DNA of 64,000 nt, from contig OU342633.1 of NCBI GenBank assembly GCA_910589415.1, forward strand, positions 35,842,210 through 35,906,209. The letters run 5' to 3'. The stretch's first letter is position 1. Each line of letters opens with the position of its first letter. This document shows positions 1-12,464 of the stretch, in pieces. The notes under the pieces are model-generated. The model searched no databases. It was not told the origin of the DNA and worked only from the letters and a program-made list of their open reading frames with translations. Both the position numbers and the translations under genes were made by a program. This stretch comes from Malachius bipustulatus (lineage: Eukaryota; Arthropoda; Insecta; Coleoptera; Melyridae).

Positions 1-2690
1 CGACAACTATATATGGGCTCGTTGGAAGTCATCTACGGAGACAAAGGTCTAGCCAAGGGAGAGGCAGAAGAGACGGGACCGTCACGACGGGGTCGAGGGG
101 CGAAGGGAGACGACTCGCTTCAGGCGGGATTAATGCTCGTCTGCGTTAGCGGCCGCTGAAATATGCTGAAACATTTTTGCACCAACTTTCAGGACCTCTC
201 ACAGCGGGATATTAAGGACGTCAAAAAAACTCGTATAATATGTTTTTATTCATTCTTCGATGTAGAGTAACTGTATACATAAAACATATTCATTCTGGTA
301 ATTAGATTAGATGATACTTAACATGTCCGTATTCAAAAACAATTTTTTTTTATATATTATTGACGCAAACAATAATTATATCCATCTTTTTTAATGCATA
401 TAAGCTGTACATCTTCATCCCTTTTATTTAATTATTTTTGAGCCTTTCACGAGTAGTAAATTTTTGTGAATACTTCGTGTTTTAATCATATGATCTTTTA
501 TCAGATTCTTGCAGATAATTTCCCGAAAATCAGATTTTATATCGGTTGAAGTACCTGCTAAATTGAAAACAACAAAAATGTTGAATGTTGCCTGTGATCC
601 GGGATCTCCGGGAGCAGCTCGTCCGAACAGGTGATATATCGCGACGCCACGGCCCGGCACGCACACCTCTGTAATTAGGCGTCCGGCGCCGCGGCGCTCG
701 CTGGAAACAAATAATCGAACGAGTAAATCACGGACGAGACAATGACGGCCTTTGCCGCTCGCCGCTTTGGCGTGTCGATTAATCCGGGCCAAGCTGGTCC
801 GGAAGGTGAAAAACAGTGGCGGAGAAATTCATCTACCAAAAAAGTCGACTAACTCTTTCCTGAAGGTTTGTTTGTCAGTTTCGGTCGGTAATCTACGAGC
901 GAAGGGATCTCCTATTCTCTTAAAGAAGAGCACATCCGGCTCCAAGGACCATATGCATTAATCTATCACAAAACAGGATTTTATACATTTTTTGACCCTT
1001 CAATCCGGATCTTCTATAAATGAAAATTCGATCTTTTATACTTAAGTATCTAAGAATTTTGTCCTTGTAGCTTCATCTTGTATATTTCGTCGCTCGAGCC
1101 AGATCTAATGGAATTAAGAATTCGTTATTGCTTGCTACACATTTTACTTGGTCCTTCGAGCCGGATTTTATACAATTATAAATTAATTGTTTCATACCCT
1201 TCATCTAATATATTCGTTATTCGAGCCGGATCTAATTGAATTTGTATCTTATACATTTCGTTCCTCGAGCCTGGTCGCTAAGTTCCGGATTCATTGATGT
1301 AGATGTTGGGGAATTAACTTATTGAAATCCATTATTTTAGATTATCTGAATTTCGTGCTTCTGCACACGTGGCGCCACTGCCTGCCAATTCAGTTGATAG
1401 AACTGGCCAACTTCAATCCTATATATCAAATCAGAGCAGATTTCGTACAGATTTCACTCAAACACAATGAAACTAATTTTCTCCCGAGAACATCCTCGCC
1501 TTGCTTATTATTGTACATTATTAGGTTTAATGTTTCTACGTCATAGATTTATTGCCATGTAAATCACTCCTCGGGGATCTCGTGAGTATCCTCCAGGACT
1601 TAATGTTTTCCCATTTCGGGCACGGTTAGCAAAGCAATCATTGACCTTGTGCTTTCTAAGCCTGCTCAACCTTTTTAATATAGAACTACAAGTTATTTGA
1701 CTTTCTTATTTGACATTTACTCATTTGACGTCACAGTTTACTGTCAAGCGCATGTCAAAACATTCGAACTAAGTTGTCAAAATACGCGCATTTATATCGT
1801 GCGCTGGTTCTCGATAGCTACATTTCAAAATAAGAGTAAAATGTCAAAAAATTTACAATAAGTTGCCTTCATGAAGAAAAGTCAAAGAGACATCACTGGA
1901 ATGAGCATGCAGATAAATTGTGAATACTTTAAGCGAAATTTTAAAGTTCCTTTCGCTTCTCGTAATTCCTCAGGCAGCAGCTAAAGTTATTAGACAACTC
2001 AAGTTAAAATTCCGGTCTTGTATATCCCCGGTAATAGTTTCTGGGACGTTAATATATGCAACTAGATCATAGATTAAAGAGAGTCTCATTTAAACCGTGA
2101 CCTAGACGTTTATTCCCTGCAAATTTAATTTTGTGTTACAATAATGACCGAACTTTATGAGTTATTATGCGCCATTTTAGCAGCGAAACTTTGTGATTTT
2201 GCCTTACCTCACGATTGTTTTGAGACAGGTTAAGAAACCTAAATAAAATTACTACATGGCAGCCGAAATGGCTCCCTGATATTTATGCACTATCCCGGTA
2301 CGAGTAGTTTGAAACTTTTTAGCGCTGCAGCAACATCAGCATAATCCAGAGACACAATTCATTTCAGACTTTATGCACTGGTATTTTCATGCAAATAATT
2401 TTCCGCCGTGGCCACGCGAAAAACCTGCATCATTACTCCGAAAATCCGGTCGCACGGTCTGTTAACTGGTGCAATCTATGCAGAACTTTCAGGCAGTTAT
2501 TAAGTCTGTGGTGTTGGTGTTGGTGTTGTTGCTGGTGCTGGTTTTTCTTCATTACTTTAAGAAAAACTGCAGGATGGAAAATAATTTTATTTATTGATCA
2601 ATCCTCCTTATCCTTGCACCGGTTTTGAGAGGTACGATCCGCCTGAGTGATCATATAATTAAAACAGCTTTATACTGTCAATTTTCTAGT
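1..2690. other. Intergenic DNA with a CpG-rich patch and a short degenerate repeat
   Basis: No convincing exon was found. A GC- and CpG-rich patch at roughly 560-960 contrasts with AT-rich surroundings and could be a promoter or conserved regulatory block, but no TATA box or spliced ORF supports a gene. At 1095, 1157, 1222 and 1265 the motif CGAGCC recurs, usually followed by GGATCTAAT- or GGATTTTAT-like sequence, giving a degenerate repeat of about 62-65 bp. A GTTGGT/GCTGGT microsatellite lies at about 2510-2540. The short open frames here lack splice signals and any recognisable domain. Confidence 0.5.
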
Positions 2691-2699
2691 GTGAACATT

Positions 2700-5600
2700 A
2701 AAAATAAGAATTTTGTCACTTTGCTCTCTAATTAATAAAAGTTTGACAGTCTTGTCTGGGACAAATGTGAGTTTTTTGGTTCAAAACTAGAAATAGTAGA
2801 TCTAAAGTCCAGTTATAATAATTGAATTTGATCTGTAACGAAATCCAAGGCTTTCGTTGGTAATTATTATTTATTTCATTATTAGAGGGGTTTATCAGGA
2901 GTGATACAGTTTTTGCGACAGTGATTAGCAGGTTATCTACGCCAGCAGCGGCTATATAAAGAGAGCCAAATGAAGAGCTGACCAGAGGATCCGAGGTACT
3001 GACTCGAGAACCACTCTCTCTCCCTGTGAATTGAGCTCGGAGATCACCAGGGGCATGTATTGAGTGCACCCTGTCCCATTTACATAGCCGACTACAGTAG
3101 GTCGATGAAATGAGTCGAACCTAACTGTAACCGGGCATCGGCAGACCGACCAGAGTGGAGTGAGCTCTGGACGGCAACCGATTCAGTATAGGGAGTCAGT
3201 CGGCGCTGCACTGAAGTACCGGCTGATCCCTTCAGTCCCTATCCGGCCTGTATTGAGGGCCGGATTCAGTAACAGCCGCCCCGAGGTCATATTGAGGCAT
3301 CGGGAACGGACTTTGTTTCAGGTAGCCCCGCCGTCGGAGAATACCCTCCCGGATATCTTCCGGGCGCGTATTCCGGAGACTGCGATGATCGACACGCACG
3401 GTGCGACGGCGAGCAGATCACTGGTATAAAGTCGGCCGTGAATTGATTGACGGCGGCGGCGCATCACAACCAATAGGCTTAACACACGCCTCGACGCGGC
3501 TATCTACGGCCAATCGGATCGATTGTGGAGGACGAGAGCCGGCCCATAGGATACAGTGGTTATCAGTATTAGCAAGACAAATATAGATACGTGTAAATAG
3601 AATACTTGTAAATAAAGATTTGTAATTTTTTGATTGACTTGTCGCGGGTACAAAGGGGCAGACATCCATCCCTGGGAAATCACCTCTACCTAACAGAAAA
3701 TCCCGTTACAGATCAAAATCAGGAGACATCAGTTTGGCATCTATTTTTCCTATTTGATCTTTTGCTTTCTAATTTCATAGACGTTCTTCAGCCGTACTAA
3801 GGATTCGCAGTCTTTTTTGAGTTCAAATTTTTAACTAGTAGATTGAGTACACGATTTCATCATTTAATTCTGATTTAGGAGCTCTGCAGCTGTTTTTAAT
3901 TCAAGGCCTTTGATTTCAAAATTCGAAAGAGTATAGATCAAGAGTCCAGAAATTAAAAAAAAAATTAGCAGATATCATTTTGGCAGCTATAGAAACGTAA
4001 AAATGAACAATTCCCAATTTGATCGTTTGCTTTCTAATTCCTTAGAATTTCCACAGCTTTACCAAAATTTTCTAGTGCCCAATTTGCTCATTTTCTGGCT
4101 CAATTTTTGGTCTTTTTAACGTAATAATTAGAAAAGACAGATCGAGAGTCCAGTAAATATTTTAAATAATCAAAATCGCTCAACAGACAGCACTTGGCAA
4201 CCATAAAAATTAAAAAAATCATATTTTCCCAATTTGATTCTCTAATTCAGTCAAACTTCACAGTCTCACCTGCTGAGACTCCCAGGTCATTTTTACTTAA
4301 ACAGTTAGAAAGAGCAGATTCAGGGTCCCCCACAATTCAAAAATTTTCCAAATCTCCTAAGAGATAGCACTTAGAAGACAGCTTTCTCCGCTTTCTTAAT
4401 TTTGACGTTTTCTCTTTTATTTAGTAGGCGTTCCAAGGCCTTACAGGGGAGTCGAAAGCCTTTTTTAGTTCAAAATTTGAAAGGGTATATCGAGCACTCA
4501 ATTTGCTCATTTCCTCTCTGATTTAGTAAAAGCTCTACAGCCTTACCGGAGATTCGCCATTATTAACTTAAAAATTGGAAAGAGCATATCTGGAGTTCAG
4601 TAATTCTAAAATAATATAATTAGAATCGCTCAGCAGACAGCACTCGGCAGCCATAGCAATAAAAAAACTATTTTCACAGTTTAATCATTTGCTTTCTAAT
4701 TTTTTACTAATTCTAACTCCCAGGTCCTTTTAACTTAGAAAAAATTTCAAATCGCTCGACAGATCGCACTTCGGCAGCATTAGAAACATTTAAAAATACT
4801 ATTTTCTTAATTTGGACATTTTTGCTCTCTAATCTAATAGGCGTCCGAAGGTCTTTCAGGAGATTAGAAAGCCCCTTTTTCAGCTCAAAAATCGGAAGGG
4901 TATATCGAGCACCCAATTTGCCCATTTCCTCTCTAATTTATTAAAAGCTCAACAGCCTTACCGGGGATTGGCCGTTATTAACTTAAAAATTAGAAAGAGC
5001 ACATCTGGAGTTCAGTAATTCTAATATAATACAATCAAAATCGCTGAGAAGACAGCACTCGGCAGCCATAGCAATAAGAAAAACTATTTTCACAGGTTGA
5101 TCATTTGCTTTCTAATTTGCTGAAAGTTCACAGCCTTACCTACTGAGACTCCCAGGTCGTTTTAACTTCAAAAATAGAAAGCGAAGATCCAGACTCTCCA
5201 ACAGTTCCAAGTTTTCCCTAATTGCTCAACAGGTAGAACTTTAGTAGCACTAGAAGCATTAAAAATACTATTTTCCTAATTTGGACATTCTCTAATTTTA
5301 TAGGCGTTCCACGGTCTTGCAGGGAATTCAAGGGGCTCTCTGATTTCAAAATTTGAAAGGGTTAATCGAGCGTCAAGTTTTCTCATTTTCTCTCTAATTT
5401 AGTAAGAGTTCTACAGCCTTACCGGAGAATTACTGGCCGTTTTCAACTTAAAAATTAGAAAAAGCAGATCTAAAGTTCACTAATTCTAATACATAGTAAG
5501 AATCGCTCAGCAGACACCATTTGGCAGCCATAAAAATAAAATACTATTTTCCCAGTTTGATGATTTTCTTTCTAATTTAATAAAAGTTCACAGTCTTACC

Positions 5601-7000
5601 TAAAAATTCCAGGCCGTTTAACTTCAAAATTAGAAAGAATAGTTCTAGCCACCCTCACTATTCAAAAATTTTCTAAATCGCTTAACAGATAGCACTTCGG
5701 CAGTCTTAGAAGCATTAAGAAATTCAATTTTCTTGAATCTGCTCTCTCATTTGATAGATTATGTTCTGAAACCTTACCTGGGATTCATAAGTCTTTTTGA
5801 GTTCAAAATTTGAAATAGTAGATCGGGTAGTCAATTTGATCATTTGCTCTCTAATTTAGTAGGCGTTCTACAGCATTATGCAGCGTACCAAGCTATTTTG
5901 GCATCAGTGTTAATCGAGAGTCCTCCTCATCACTTCTAAGGTGTGATCAAAATCGCTTCGCAGGAAACATTTTGGTTGCAGTAAAAACGATGAAAAACTA
6001 GGTCTTGAAAAAAAATTGAACTATACATTGAGGTCCTGTAAATCCAAACATTTACCAAAATTGCTCAACTCTTTTGTAGCCATAGAAACTTAAAAAAAAA
6101 AACTGTTTTCCTAATTTGATCATTGGTCTCTAAATGCTCTGTACGGCCTTAAATAACAATTCTAGGCCGTTTTTTACTTCAACACTTGAAAGAGTAGATT
6201 GGGAGTTCCAAAGATTTGCTCAGAATCGCTTAGCAGACAGCACTTTGAGAAAGCAAACCAAACTCGGTGTTTCGAGAGTTTAGTCTCGTGGCTACATAGC
6301 GGTATCCGAGCAGAACGATCTCAAGCATCTGGCCACGAATTATGGTAAATTTTCAAGAGCGATCGAGCAAAATGTTCGACTCCCGAAAATTGATTTCTGG
6401 AACATTCTATTTTTGACGGTTTTTTCTAGATAGTAGACAAAATTCAAAAATCGAGTGTAATTCTTACAAAATTAAGGGAGAGAACTCTTCCTAGGGTTTT
6501 CGGACAACAAATTAACGGGTCGACTAGGCAAAGCGCATTATTTTCCTTGCACTCGTCTGGTTTTCATGTCTTCAAAAAAAAAAGGATTATACCCAAAAAA
6601 CACTTTTTTCTTATTTTTCGACCAAAGTTTTTTGGGAAATTTTGTAACGTTATATCTGCACCCAAAATGTTGAAAATAACAAACCAATTTTAGTTTGGTG
6701 GATAAACGTTGAATATGCGGTACGACCGCGGTTTTTAAAAAATGACGCCTCCGCAACCGTTCAAGATGTCAGAATTTTTGATGAAATTTCGTCTTTGACA
6801 ATTCAGAAAACAGCTCTTGGTTGGAGTTTGAGTTCAAACATAAAAAAAAATTTTTATTAATTTCTCTCTAATTTATTAGAAGTGCTACTATCACACTTGA
6901 GAATCATAGGCCTTTTTGACCTCAAAATTAGAAAGAGTAGATCGAAAGTCTCATAATTCCTAAACTTGATAAAATTTAACCATCCGAAAATTACAGCAGC
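2700..7000. repeat. Degenerate satellite-like tandem array, higher-order period about 0.42-0.46 kb
   Basis: The array is built from recurring blocks: a CTCTCTAATTTAGTAAAAG-like block, then CACAGCCTTACC, then a TTAAAAATTAGAAAGAGCAGAT-like block, then CAGACAGCACTTGGCAGCCAT followed by an A-rich stretch and TTTTCCCAATTTGATCATTTG. The CAGACAGCAC...GCAGCCAT block occurs near 4190, 4636, 5052 and 5510, so the higher-order period is about 415-460 bp. A related sub-block (CAGATAGCACTTCGGCAG-like) alternates with it near 4760, 5225 and 5690. Copies are clearly diverged, so the array is old. It starts near 2700, is split by the LTR at 2834-3710, and fades after about 6250, with isolated blocks near 6860-6960. 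It carries no coding potential. Confidence 0.8.
2834..3710. mobile_element. Solo LTR (probably Ty3/Gypsy-like) inserted in the tandem array
   Basis: The element begins TGTAACG and ends CGTTACA, a perfect 7-bp terminal inverted repeat with canonical TG...CA ends. It is flanked by an identical 4-bp duplication, GATC at 2830-2833 and 3711-3714. Removing the element and one GATC restores continuous tandem-array sequence, which independently confirms the boundaries. TATA-like boxes are present (CTATATAAAG near 2951 and GTATAAAG near 3424), and AATAAA occurs near 3613, as expected of an LTR. Only one LTR is present and no internal gag or pol follows, so this is a recombination-derived solo LTR of 877 bp. 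A 4-bp target duplication fits Gypsy better than Copia or BEL. The open frames inside it are not credible genes. Confidence 0.85.
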
Positions 7001-8225
7001 AGACATAAACGTAGACGGAACATAAAAATCTTAATTTTATCGATTTGATCATGTAGCTTTCTAACTGCTTTCTAATAATTAAATTAGTACTCTCCACTTT
7101 GAAAGCCAATACTTAAAATATGGGTCCCAAAATCGTCTCCAAAGTTTTGACAGTTCATATTTTCTTAAGATTTTTCGAGGATCTAAAGTTATGTATACCT
7201 AAGCGGGCACAGATTGGAATCAAGTTGCCCATTATATGCTATGAAAGAAGTATTTTCTGCAGTAGTTTTTCTCAGGAATGTTAGGGAATTGTCTCATATC
7301 TATGCAGAAAGTGTTGAGCTTTCCAGTTATGCGACCATAAACGATTGCAGAATTGACCCACAAAAATTTTACATGTTGCTGGAGCTCGTAAATCGAAATG
7401 CCGATTCCTCTAACTCTAAAGCGACAGTAACTCAGAGTTAACATGCATTTCGATGTATCGAGAGCACTTGACAAATTGCTACCACAGAATAGATATCCCT
7501 CTCGAGTATCGTGACACTTACTGACAGATGGAGCTCTTGGTCGGACAATTCATTAAAAAGTTCCAATCGTTTCTGGAGAATTTCCATTGAAAACACACAA
7601 TTTAAAAACAGTAGTAAATTCGGGTAGTTCCCGTTGTCTACCGTAAAGTTCCGAAATCCCGTCTACTTCGGCCGGACTGGCAGGGCCGACGTCTCACTCG
7701 ATCTGTGTTATTTATCTTGTTGATTCTTTTGTATGTTTTCTTGGTTTCCTTCTTTAATCCTTGGCTGAAAGATGGCCTGTCCCTATTCAGATACGATCCG
7801 GCATCACTTCCTTCGTGCCTCTGAAATCCATTAGTGTTAACTCTGCCCTCGCCCTGGCACTGGCACTGGCACAAGCACTGCCACTACTTCGGGAAGCTTT
7901 ATCTTATTAATTCCAAGTCAAACAACATTGAATACGGAAAAGTAATTAAACAGATGGTTCCGCTTATGTGGCCGGAGATTTACTCCGGCGAAAATAAATA
8001 AATTTCGATACGGAAGAGTTATAATAGAAACTGAGATTGTGTACAAAACAAGCAGCACCAGCAACCCACATTTTCTAACTTTGGAAGGTCTTAAGAAGTT
8101 TGTGCTTAGATATGCAGATACAACTTGGCCACTTTATTGGTTTACTTAATCGACCGAAAATCATTGAAGTACTTGACTTCAGACTTGACCCTTTTTTTAA
8201 TAATTTTTTTATTATTTTTTAATAA
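7001..8225. other. Intergenic DNA without a supported gene
   Basis: No spliced gene or RNA gene was seen. Two overlapping frames near 7214-7474 lack an ATG or domain support. A GC-richer patch lies around 7640-7870 and includes a short CTGGCA microsatellite near 7853-7872. Confidence 0.4.
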
Positions 8226-8229
8226 ATGA

Positions 8230-10320
8230 AAGTTTATTAAGTTTTTTTTTTCAATAAGACGTTATTGCAATAAGCCAGAAGAACTTCGCTAACAACCCGA
8301 GTCCTAGAGGAGTAACACGGATTTCACCTACATTCCTTCACATATTTCAAGTTGATTCAAGCATGAATAATTTTTCAAGCTCTCGGCTTCAGCGTTCTTA
8401 TTAGAATTAAGCAAAATGAAGCTTAACAATGAGAGAACAAGAGAAGTACCACAAATAACTTCGCTTCTTAAACTTCAGCGTTGTTATGTGAACTAAGTGC
8501 TATGAGGCGCTAACAATACGCCAATATGAGTGATTTTTGTTAACAATTTCTGCATATTTAGAGTATTTTAAGAAGTTTTTGGGAAAACAGTTCTAAAGCT
8601 ATTAGCTTGAGCATTTTTGTTTTCATTAAGGGAGATGAAGCTTACCAACGAGTCGACAGGCGTTACATTTCACCCATAACTTCTTCACATATTCAAGCAT
8701 TTTAAAAGAGTTTAGGGAAGAAGGTTTTAAAGGTTATAGCATCGATGTTTTTATTGTAACTATGCAAGATGAAGCTTAATAATGACGTTGGGAAAAGGAT
8801 TTCACACATTTCTTCACATTACTTCACACAACTTCACACAACTTCACATATTCACACAACTTCTTCACATATTCCAAGCGAGCTGCCTTCAAGAGAGCTC
8901 AGGAACAAGATTTTTAAAGCTTTTAGCTTCAGCTTTTATATTTTAGCTAATCATGATAGAGCTTCAAAGATCCTACAGGTGTCGCAGGATTTCACGCACA
9001 ACTTAATCACATATTTTCTTACTTCCAACAGTGAGTTTTGGGGAAGAATCTTTTTGAAGACACAAAGCTTGAGCGTATTTTGTTGCAGCTAAGCGAGATG
9101 AAGCTTGAAATTGAATCTACAAAGAGTAGCGCTTCACTCACAACTCAATTCTATTTTTGCTTAGTTTCAGTTTGAAGTCACCAAACTTAAGCTTTTATTC
9201 ACATAAGCGAGATTATGAAGTTCAGAATTAAACCTTTATTTTGAGTTTTATTAAACCTAAATTAAACCAAGTACAGCTTAATCACGTTTTTTTTTTGTCC
9301 CTTAAGTTATTCTTGAGGCGAAATTATTTCCAAAGCACGTTTCTTAAGCATTTGTATATGCGAATTAGCGAGATGAAGCTCAAAATTGAACCTACATGAG
9401 TAGCACGTCATATACTTTTCATTCTTCTGAGATTTTGAAGAAGGTTTAGGGAATAATAACTTTGAAGGATTAAATAACTTAAATTAGTCGTTTCATTTTA
9501 AATAAGCGCGCTGAAGCCTAAAAGTCGAAGAAACAGTATTTCAAGCGCAACTTATTCGTATTATGTCCAACATTGAAGAAGCTTCAATGAAGAAGAAAGC
9601 TCCCAAGGCAAAGAAGTGGTAGCTTAAGGTATTTGATATCTTGATACAGCTTAATCTCTAATAAAGCTTCACACACACCACTGTTTCAAACGTTTGGAGA
9701 GGGTTGACGGAAGATGCATTTTAAGTTTGCAAGCTTTTTACGTGACCACTTCAATATCTCCTTAAAGAAATTTCGAAGAAGGTTTAAGAATGATTTTCAA
9801 GGTTCCTAGATTGGTCTTTCTGCATTTAAACTAAGCGCGCTGAAGCTTAAGAACCGACAGAAGCTGCCTTCATGCGACAGATTCGCATGCCGTGAGGCTT
9901 CAATGAAGAAAAGAAGAAACTCCCGAAGCAAAGATAAGTGGTAAAGTAGCTTAAGCAATTAATTTGATATCTTGAAAAAACTTGAGCGCTAATAAATCTT
10001 CACACACAACATTTGTTTTAAGTCTTTGTAGAGGATTGACGGAAGATGAATTTTAAGCTTAAGGAATTTTAAGGAATGACAACTTTGAAAGTTCTTAATT
10101 TTAAATAAACGCGCTGAAGCTTAAAAGCCGACAGAAGCAGCATTTCTTTCACAACTTTTTCGCATGCTGTCAGATGTTGGAGAAGCTTCAATGAATAAGA
10201 AGCAAAGAAGTCCTAGCTTAAGCTATTTGATATCTTAAGTAAGCTTGCGCTCTAATAAAGCTCTACTCATATCACTTGTTGCAAGCCCTTGAAATAGGGT
10301 TATGTAAAGGAGGATGAATT
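8230..10320. repeat. Second divergent tandem array, 'GAGATGAAGCTTA' family
   Basis: A block resembling GCGAGATGAAGCTTA recurs near 8413, 8634, 8767, 9095, 9209 and 9369, interleaved with TTCACACATTTCTTCACATA-like and AGTTTAGGGAAGAAGG-like blocks. The right half is a longer-unit subfamily marked by AAGCGCGCTGAAGCTTAA near 9509, 9833 and 10107 (spacing about 324 and 274 bp), each followed by a GAAGCTTCAATGAAGAAG block and then GATATCTTG...CTAATAAAGCTTCAC. Copies are diverged and unit lengths vary. CTTCACACAA microrepeats occur at about 8810-8875. Nothing suggests coding function. Confidence 0.7.
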
Positions 10321-10825
10321 TTAAGTTTTCTTTTTTTATGACCAAACTTAAATTTCGTGCAAGAAAATTTCAGAACGAAGTTAGTATCATAATTTTTCCC
10401 TTCAACATTTTCGGGATTAGAAGAAGCAGTTGCGAAAATTCTTGAAAAAATTCCAAAAACATTGATCACGCACGCTTTTATGAATAAAGGAGTAACAAAC
10501 TTAACCAATGTAGAAGTCTTTGGGGATAAAACCCTGACAACAACCCTCTCCCTTCCAGCTAACTGGTGTCAATGTAATTAAAATTTCGCTTCATATTATA
10601 AATAATAGTTACCACCATTACTGCTCCTAATCGAGATATAAGACGCACCCCCTAAAACACTCCTAATTAAGAATAATCACGAACGGGAGTGGCAGAGGTA
10701 GTAAATTAAGAGCTTATAGCTTATGTGTTTTATTTTATGCGAATATTATTTTATCATATAACAAGTATTTAGGTAAAATTAATTAGCATTAATTTTAATT
10801 ATATCAAGGATTTTAAGGAGTTTTA

Positions 10826-11200
10826 CTGGATTTTCAGGTGTACCAGCATTTCTAAATATCAGTCCAAGCCCCTGTGTCGCTCTTTAAGAAGCGTTCAGCA
10901 AGTTGTTCGTGCTGGTGGGGGATTCCCCAATTTTCTGGATTCCCGAAAGGAGAGGGGGGAGTTTTACTAGATCTTCAGGGGTAGCAAAATTTCCAAGTAT
11001 ATGTCCAAGCCACTGTGTCGCTCTTTAAGAAGCGTTCAGCAAGTTGTTCGTGCTTGTGGGGGATTCCCCAATGTATGGCGTGCTCCAATTTAACTGGATT
11101 CCTGGGAGGGGGAGGATTTAACTGGATTTTCAGGTGTATTTCGCTATGTTAATAGGTGAGGAGAGTTCAGGTGTATTTCGCTATGTTTTGTAGGTGGGGA
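10826..11200. repeat. Tandem duplication, period about 142 bp, plus a partial third copy
   Basis: A block containing GTGTCGCTCTTTAAGAAGCG and CAGCAAGTTGTTCGTGC occurs near 10875 and again near 11017, each time followed by GTGGGGGATTCCCCAAT, itself partly palindromic. A further block with ACTGGATTTTCAGGTGTA follows near 11110, and a short ATTTCGCTATGTT duplication lies near 11140-11190. The two main copies are highly similar, so this duplication is younger than the arrays to its left. Confidence 0.8.
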
Positions 11201-12464
11201 GAGTTTAAGGCAACTTACAATATTTCTTAATTTTTTAACACGTGAGCTTAGCTAAGCTTAAATTTTTCAAAATACCCTGAAAATACCGTCAAATTACCCC
11301 CAAAATGCCCTTAGGTGTAAATTCCGAGTAACTTACTCTACTAAAACGATCTACACTGGTTCAATCAAGCAGCCTTTGTGTAATTCTTTGATACGCCTAT
11401 AATTCCCGGAGACTTGCACATATTCCAGCAGCTAATCCCGCAAAGTATGTACACCCTCTGAGGATTCATAACCTGCGTCGTTTGTGAATAAAATACCGTC
11501 TCTTCGTCGGCATGCCGATGTGGTATCTTTAGCAAGTAAACGTTATGAATATGAAATTAAGGGCATTACCTTAGGTAGGATAGTTCGGTCGGTCGGTCGG
11601 CAAGTGAGCTTGATATATACAGGATCGTATTCCGTATGCCCGGTGGTGCTTACTGGGGGATATTTAAGTATTTAAAGGGTTAGGTGGATGGATAAGGTGA
11701 GGCTTGGAAAAACGACAACGTTTTATATATGTGTATATGTATACATATGCCTGGCGTTAAGTTATGTTCTGAATCTGGGTTATGTGGTTGGGTCGTGGTG
11801 TAGAGTCGCATTTTACTGCTTTCCGGTGATTTCTAAAACTGAAGCAGTGAATTAAAAATTTGAGATGGCATATTATGACTTCATGCACCATTCGCCCCGA
11901 GGTAAATTATTACTAGTTGAGACATGAAGGTAGGTAAAGTAATACAAAAATTCACGTTAATTATTCTTATGCTTATAATAAATCGTAGCTATCAAAGTCT
12001 ATTATTTCCATTTAACATGAATACAAGCGATTGAAACAAACGACATGATGTCATGCTCTCAGTTCCAGTTCCTTTTCATACTTAACGGTTCTATTAAGTC
12101 CACGATTTATAACAATAATTATGACTCAAGTTTATGACAACGATCGTACACAAATCAAGCCAAATTTTCATAACGAGAGACTAGGTTGACAGATTTAGGC
12201 ACTAATAAAGTCTCTTATTATGACGTTATTCATCATATATACAGAGTGCATCGCGCAATTTTACTCCTTAGGGGACTCGTGTAAGCATAAACTAGACTAC
12301 TTTCATGTTCTAATTTTTGAAGAGCTTCCTTTTGATTGAATACTGCTAGAAATAATTGCACAGGGATATTGTAACGGATCTAGGTACGTTGAAAAGTTCG
12401 TCTATACGAGTAGCTTAATCTCAGATTAAATTTATTGAGTCAATTATTGCTCTATATTTTAGTT
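11201..12464. other. Intergenic DNA, nothing recognised
   Basis: AT-rich sequence with a short GGTC repeat near 11585-11600 and a TATATGTGTATATGTATACA-like stretch near 11725. No exon, RNA gene or transposase was identified. Confidence 0.4.

Noticed and set aside
3160..3586. Overlapping open frames of 61-89 aa in GC-rich sequence
   Set aside because: They lie wholly inside the solo LTR, have no domain, and overlap each other on both strands.
7214..7474. Paired frames of 75-80 aa on opposite strands
   Set aside because: The plus frame opens at TTG rather than ATG, and neither has splice sites or a recognisable domain.
2700..10320. CRISPR-like array
   Set aside because: Unit lengths vary, repeats are diverged and the context is eukaryotic; there are no spacers of constant length.
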